DNA of 64,000 nt, taken from Parablautia intestinalis. GTDB lineage: Bacteria > Bacillota > Clostridia > Lachnospirales > Lachnospiraceae. Shown piece by piece: positions 61,213 to 64,000 of the stretch. Each line of letters starts with the position of its first letter. Positions within the stretch are counted from its first letter, which is position 1. Location of the stretch: positions 62,001 to 126,000 of the forward strand of contig RAYQ01000015.1 of NCBI GenBank assembly GCA_003612395.1, given 5' to 3'. Made by a program: the position numbers and the translations under genes. Below the pieces are notes generated by a model, which saw only the letters and a list, made by a program, of their open reading frames with translations, did no database searches and was not told where the DNA came from.

Positions 61213-61338
61213 GAATTATTGTTCTGCAAGTTTGCCTTCAGAGGTGATTTACAGGCTGGAAGTATGAAATTATAGTGCTTATAGCGTCTTGAATTTTAAA
61301 CCGTTGTCTTGGCTCTGGAATACAGGTGGGGAAAGTAG

Positions 61339-62667
61339 ATGGAGACACAGGTTTTGGCCTGTATCATAGACATTTTTTTTATTGGCACACAGCATATTTT
61401 ATTTAAGCAGTTTTTGGGAAAGAAATATAAAAACAAACTTTACCTGACGGCAGGATGGAGCATATGTTTTATGCTCTGGCAGGCAGGGGGTAATCTGTCT
61501 GAAGGACATAAGCTGCTTTATTATTTATATGCATGGTGCATCGATTTAACGGCACTTTGTACCTTATACCGGGGCCATACAAAAACAAAAATTGGCTTAA
61601 TGAACTGTATTGTTTTACTAAGAGCCGCGGCAGAAGGGACTGCGGCTCTTCTTTTCACTCTTCCCGTTTGGCCGGCAAAAGAAAGATATTTTGTGCAGAG
61701 TATACAACCGGGTATCAGAAGCATTATTTCCCAGTTATTCTTTTTTCTTTTTGTAAAAATAGTTCTTGCCATCTTTATAAAGCAAATCCAAATGAAATCG
61801 GCAGACTGGTTTGAATTATTTCTGGTTCCGGCAGGAAGCATTGCTATTTGTTATGCTGTCTGTCATGTTATCCGGCGGAATAATGGTAAGGACCCGGGAG
61901 GCACAGAATTTCTGCAGGTGATGGCAACAGTTCTGACAGTTATGAACCTGCAGGCATATTATGAACATCGCAGGCTTAAGATTTTTGAGCTGAAGGATAT
62001 GAAAAATGAACTGATGAGGCAGCAGATGGAGTCCTTGCGCCTGCAATATGAAGGATTTGAAAAGCAGTGGGAAAGACTGTGCGTACTGCGCCATAATATG
62101 GCGAATCACTATGCTCTGGAGATGGAGTATCTGGAAAAAGGCCAGTATAATATGCTGCTGGAATACTGCGGTGAGCGTCTTGGGGAGATTAAAAAGCCGG
62201 CTCACATAGTAAATACAGGAAATATTGGAATTGACTCTATCTTAAACTATAAGCTTGAGGCGGCTGGGAAATATCAGATAAAGGCGGAATATGAAATTGA
62301 ATTGAGAAAAGAGGTTACGGTAAGCGATATAGATTTAAATATTCTGATTGGGAACCTGTTTGACAATGCGGTTGAAGCGGTGAAAAAGCTGGATGCGGAT
62401 AAAAGAAAACTGTATATCGCAATAAAGGCGGACGATACAACTTTTTTTCTGGAAATCAATAATCCTTATGCGGGGCAGAGAGTAAAAGACTGTAAAGGCA
62501 ATTTTCCCACCCGGAAAAAGGACAAAGCCTTTCACGGGCTGGGGCTAAAAGAGGTAAAGCGGATGGTTAAAAAGTACCATGGGAAAATGGCCATTGACAC
62601 CGGGAGTGGAGAATTCAGTGTCAAAGTATTTATCTACATGCAAGCCAAAGGAACCGCAGCAAGTTGA
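61339..62667 (+). CDS. GHKL-domain sensor histidine kinase (AgrC/ComD-like)
   Basis: 442-residue membrane kinase. The first 200 residues contain six or so hydrophobic segments, the usual peptide-sensing region of AgrC-type kinases. A coiled coil (ELMRQQMESLRLQYEGFEKQWERL) leads to the histidine box LRHNMANHYALEMEYL near 253-268. The GHKL ATPase domain has NLFDNAVEAV (N box) and a late KAFHGLGLKEVKRMV (G box). The natural partner is a LytTR regulator such as that at 59476. The ATG is preceded by GGGGAAAG. Confidence 0.88.
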   Translation: METQVLACIIDIFFIGTQHILFKQFLGKKYKNKLYLTAGWSICFMLWQAGGNLSEGHKLLYYLYAWCIDLTALCTLYRGHTKTKIGLMNCIVLLRAAAEGTAALLFTLPVWPAKERYFVQSIQPGIRSIISQLFFFLFVKIVLAIFIKQIQMKSADWFELFLVPAGSIAICYAVCHVIRRNNGKDPGGTEFLQVMATVLTVMNLQAYYEHRRLKIFELKDMKNELMRQQMESLRLQYEGFEKQWERLCVLRHNMANHYALEMEYLEKGQYNMLLEYCGERLGEIKKPAHIVNTGNIGIDSILNYKLEAAGKYQIKAEYEIELRKEVTVSDIDLNILIGNLFDNAVEAVKKLDADKRKLYIAIKADDTTFFLEINNPYAGQRVKDCKGNFPTRKKDKAFHGLGLKEVKRMVKKYHGKMAIDTGSGEFSVKVFIYMQAKGTAAS

Positions 62668-62719
62668 CGCAGCATCAAACCTTAACACTTTCTGATATGC
62701 CGCTTTGCAGGTTTAAACC

Positions 62720-63052
62720 TTACAGCGTGCGAATATATATATATTTGGGATACCACCCTGAGTTGTCCCATTCCTCCAGTTGAAAGGACAGCTTTTCACC
62801 GAATTCCAAATCTTCCGTTATCAAAAACAGTTTCGTATAGCCCAGACCTTTCAGATAGCTGAAAAATGCCTCTGCATATTTGGAATACTCAAGCAGCTCT
62901 TTACCACTGTCTGTGAGCCATAAACCATTCAGTCCCAGTACAGTTTCGCTGTAAGGATATAATTGTGCATGTCCGATCACTTTGCCGTTTACCGCACCGT
63001 CAAAAAGCAGCTCTGAGGCAGCGTGCTGCGCCCTGCTAAATAAGATTTCCAT
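62720..63052 (-). CDS. Hypothetical protein, 110 residues
   Basis: Reads MEILFSRAQHAASELLFDG, then KVIGHAQLYPYSETVLGLNG and LGYTKLFLITED. The alternation of strands and a helix recalls part of an acyltransferase (GNAT) fold, but no acetyl-CoA motif is clear. It is a single gene convergent with the GHKL kinase gene. Function unknown. Confidence 0.55.
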   Translation of the reverse strand: MEILFSRAQHAASELLFDGAVNGKVIGHAQLYPYSETVLGLNGLWLTDSGKELLEYSKYAEAFFSYLKGLGYTKLFLITEDLEFGEKLSFQLEEWDNSGWYPKYIYIRTL

Positions 63053-63346
63053 AATATTTATTTGTCCTTATGTTAATTGATAAGTTCTATAAAAACATTA
63101 ATCCTGAAGGTTCTGCTTTGCGCTGGCTTAAACTTTCTGCTATTTTAATATACCATAATAAAATTCTTATGGAAAGTTCCAATGAAAAATCACTATTTTA
63201 TGTTAAAATACTAAAAAAAATAGTACTTTAGTACGTATTAATACAAAGTTTATATTTTTTTAAGTGACTAAAAATTGAGTGTGTGATATACTAACCTCAT
63301 ATGACGAGATATGACGACACTATAGTCCTGACAAGGAGGTTTCAAC
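63053..63346. other. AT-rich divergent promoter region
   Basis: No gene. Includes AGTACTTTAGTACG-type palindromic sequence near 63221-63236, direct repeats of TATGACGA (63300-63307 and 63310-63317) and TGATATACT as a possible -10 near 63285. These may be binding sites for the HTH protein encoded just downstream. Confidence 0.4.
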
Positions 63347-63682
63347 ATGACAAAAGCAGAAATATTAAAACAGGAGATATTGAAACAGTACAAGAGCGTG
63401 AGGCAGTTTGCCATTGATATGGAGATTCCCTACAGTACTCTGGTGACAGCACTAGACAGAGGCATTGAGGGAATGGCATATGGCACAGTCATCCGCATGT
63501 GTGATAGATTGAGTCTGAACCCGGTTGATTTTTCATCCCTTGAAAAAGGAGAAGTTTTAGGTGAAAAGATTTTGGAGAACAGAGTAATGCAGTATTATAT
63601 TCAGTTAAATAAGAAGGGACGCAAGAAAATCCTTGAAATGATGGAAGATTATGTTCAGCTTGAAAAGTATAGGGAGCAGTAA
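63347..63682 (+). CDS. Helix-turn-helix regulator
   Basis: 111-residue protein with a Cro/CI-like helix-turn-helix (SVRQFAIDMEIPYSTLVTALDRG and GTVIRMCDRLSLNP near residues 17-65) and a helical C-terminal part ending QLEKYREQ that may dimerise. AAGGAGG is 8 nt before the ATG. It is 5 bp upstream of glf and likely co-transcribed with it. Confidence 0.82.
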   Translation: MTKAEILKQEILKQYKSVRQFAIDMEIPYSTLVTALDRGIEGMAYGTVIRMCDRLSLNPVDFSSLEKGEVLGEKILENRVMQYYIQLNKKGRKKILEMMEDYVQLEKYREQ

Positions 63683-63687
63683 ACCAT

Positions 63688-64000
63688 ATGGGTAAGCATT
63701 TTGATTATCTGGTAGTAGGAGCTGGACTTTTTGGTTCAGCTTTTTCTCATGAAATGACTGAAAACGGACGGACATGCCTGGTAATTGATCAGAGAGAGCA
63801 TGTGGCGGGAAATATATATACCAGCCTGAAGAGGGGAATTCATGTGCATGAATACGGGGCGCATATTTTCCATACCTCAAACCGTAGAATTTGGGATTAT
63901 ATGAATCAGTTTACGGAGTTTAACCACTTTGTAAATTCACCTATGGCAATTTATAAGGATGAGATTTATAATCTCCCCTTTAACATGAACACTTTCAGTA
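63688..64000 (+). CDS. glf: UDP-galactopyranose mutase Glf, 3' partial
   Basis: Flavoenzyme converting UDP-galactopyranose to UDP-galactofuranose for surface glycans. The visible 104 residues start MGKHFDYLVVGAGLFGSAF (FAD-binding Rossmann motif GAGLFG), followed by CLVIDQREHVAGNIY and the mutase signature HEYGAHIFHTSN, then NSPMAIYKDEIYNLPFNM. The gene runs off the window. With galE upstream in the window, the cell can make UDP-galactofuranose from UDP-glucose. Confidence 0.95.
   Translation, partial: MGKHFDYLVVGAGLFGSAFSHEMTENGRTCLVIDQREHVAGNIYTSLKRGIHVHEYGAHIFHTSNRRIWDYMNQFTEFNHFVNSPMAIYKDEIYNLPFNMNTFS

Overview
The window looks like chromosomal DNA of a low-to-mid GC Firmicute, most probably a gut Lachnospiraceae (Clostridia). 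This is inferred from gene content, not from a marker gene. The signs are strong AGGAGG ribosome sites, an anaerobic ribonucleotide reductase (nrdDG), YesMN-type sugar regulation, a tet-bearing Tn4451-like mobilizable element and genes typical of anaerobic gut commensals. No rRNA or tRNA gene and no CRISPR array was seen.

Layout. (1) 1-2937 is the end of an oligopeptide ABC transporter operon (permease, two ATPases), closed by a strong terminator. (2) 3138-4806 holds metN-metI, a methionine importer without its binding protein. (3) 4834-17345 is a long, tightly packed exopolysaccharide/cell-surface glycan cluster. It has a polyprenyl-phosphate sugar synthase-like transferase, many GT2 and GT1/4 transferases, the initiating phosphoglycosyl transferase, a Wzz-like protein with a degenerate kinase-like tail, an EpsG-type polymerase and a GT39-like membrane transferase. 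No flippase is present in the window. (4) About 17400-27500 is an integrative mobilizable element. It carries a ribosomal-protection tetracycline resistance gene with a Tn916-style attenuator, a sigma-like factor, an HTH protein, MobC, a relaxase, a Cys-rich protein, a RepA-like initiator, a DnaC-like ATPase, TnpW and a large serine recombinase. Its mobilization and recombination half has visibly higher GC than the flanks. (5) 27552-29727 holds an XRE regulator with membrane domain and a PseB-like nucleotide-sugar dehydratase. (6) 29728-30851 is a decayed, AT-rich stretch. (7) 30852-34663 is a nucleoside salvage operon (dipeptidase, uridine phosphorylase, deoB, deoC). (8) 34664-37805 has an intergenic region with five consecutive perfect hairpins, a UDP-sugar pyrophosphorylase and galE. 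(9) 37918-42923 is an antimicrobial-peptide-immunity-type ABC transporter divergent from an OmpR/histidine-kinase pair. (10) 42956-45899 holds a hemolysin III family protein and a DUF1266-like lipoprotein. (11) 46220-55762 has a YesN/YesM pair divergent from a carbohydrate ABC transporter with a GH172 (DUF2961) enzyme and two paralogous binding lipoproteins. (12) 55923-59096 has a charged small protein and nrdG/nrdD. (13) 59476-62667 has a LytTR regulator, a 17-residue cationic peptide gene, an XRE regulator and a GHKL sensor kinase. (14) 62720-64000 has a hypothetical protein, an HTH protein and the start of UDP-galactopyranose mutase (glf).

The most interesting structure outside known genes is a set of dispersed short repeats sitting just upstream of start codons: a shared AAGGAGCATGGTTATT tail at five loci, TTGAAAAATCA/CAAATTTG palindromes and GTATCGC palindromes. 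The other notable items are the small Cys-containing peptide within the LytTR/XRE/GHKL locus, DnaA-box-like sites beside the mobile element, and the Wzz-pseudokinase fusion. All identifications come from reading the sequence and remembered family features; no database search was run.
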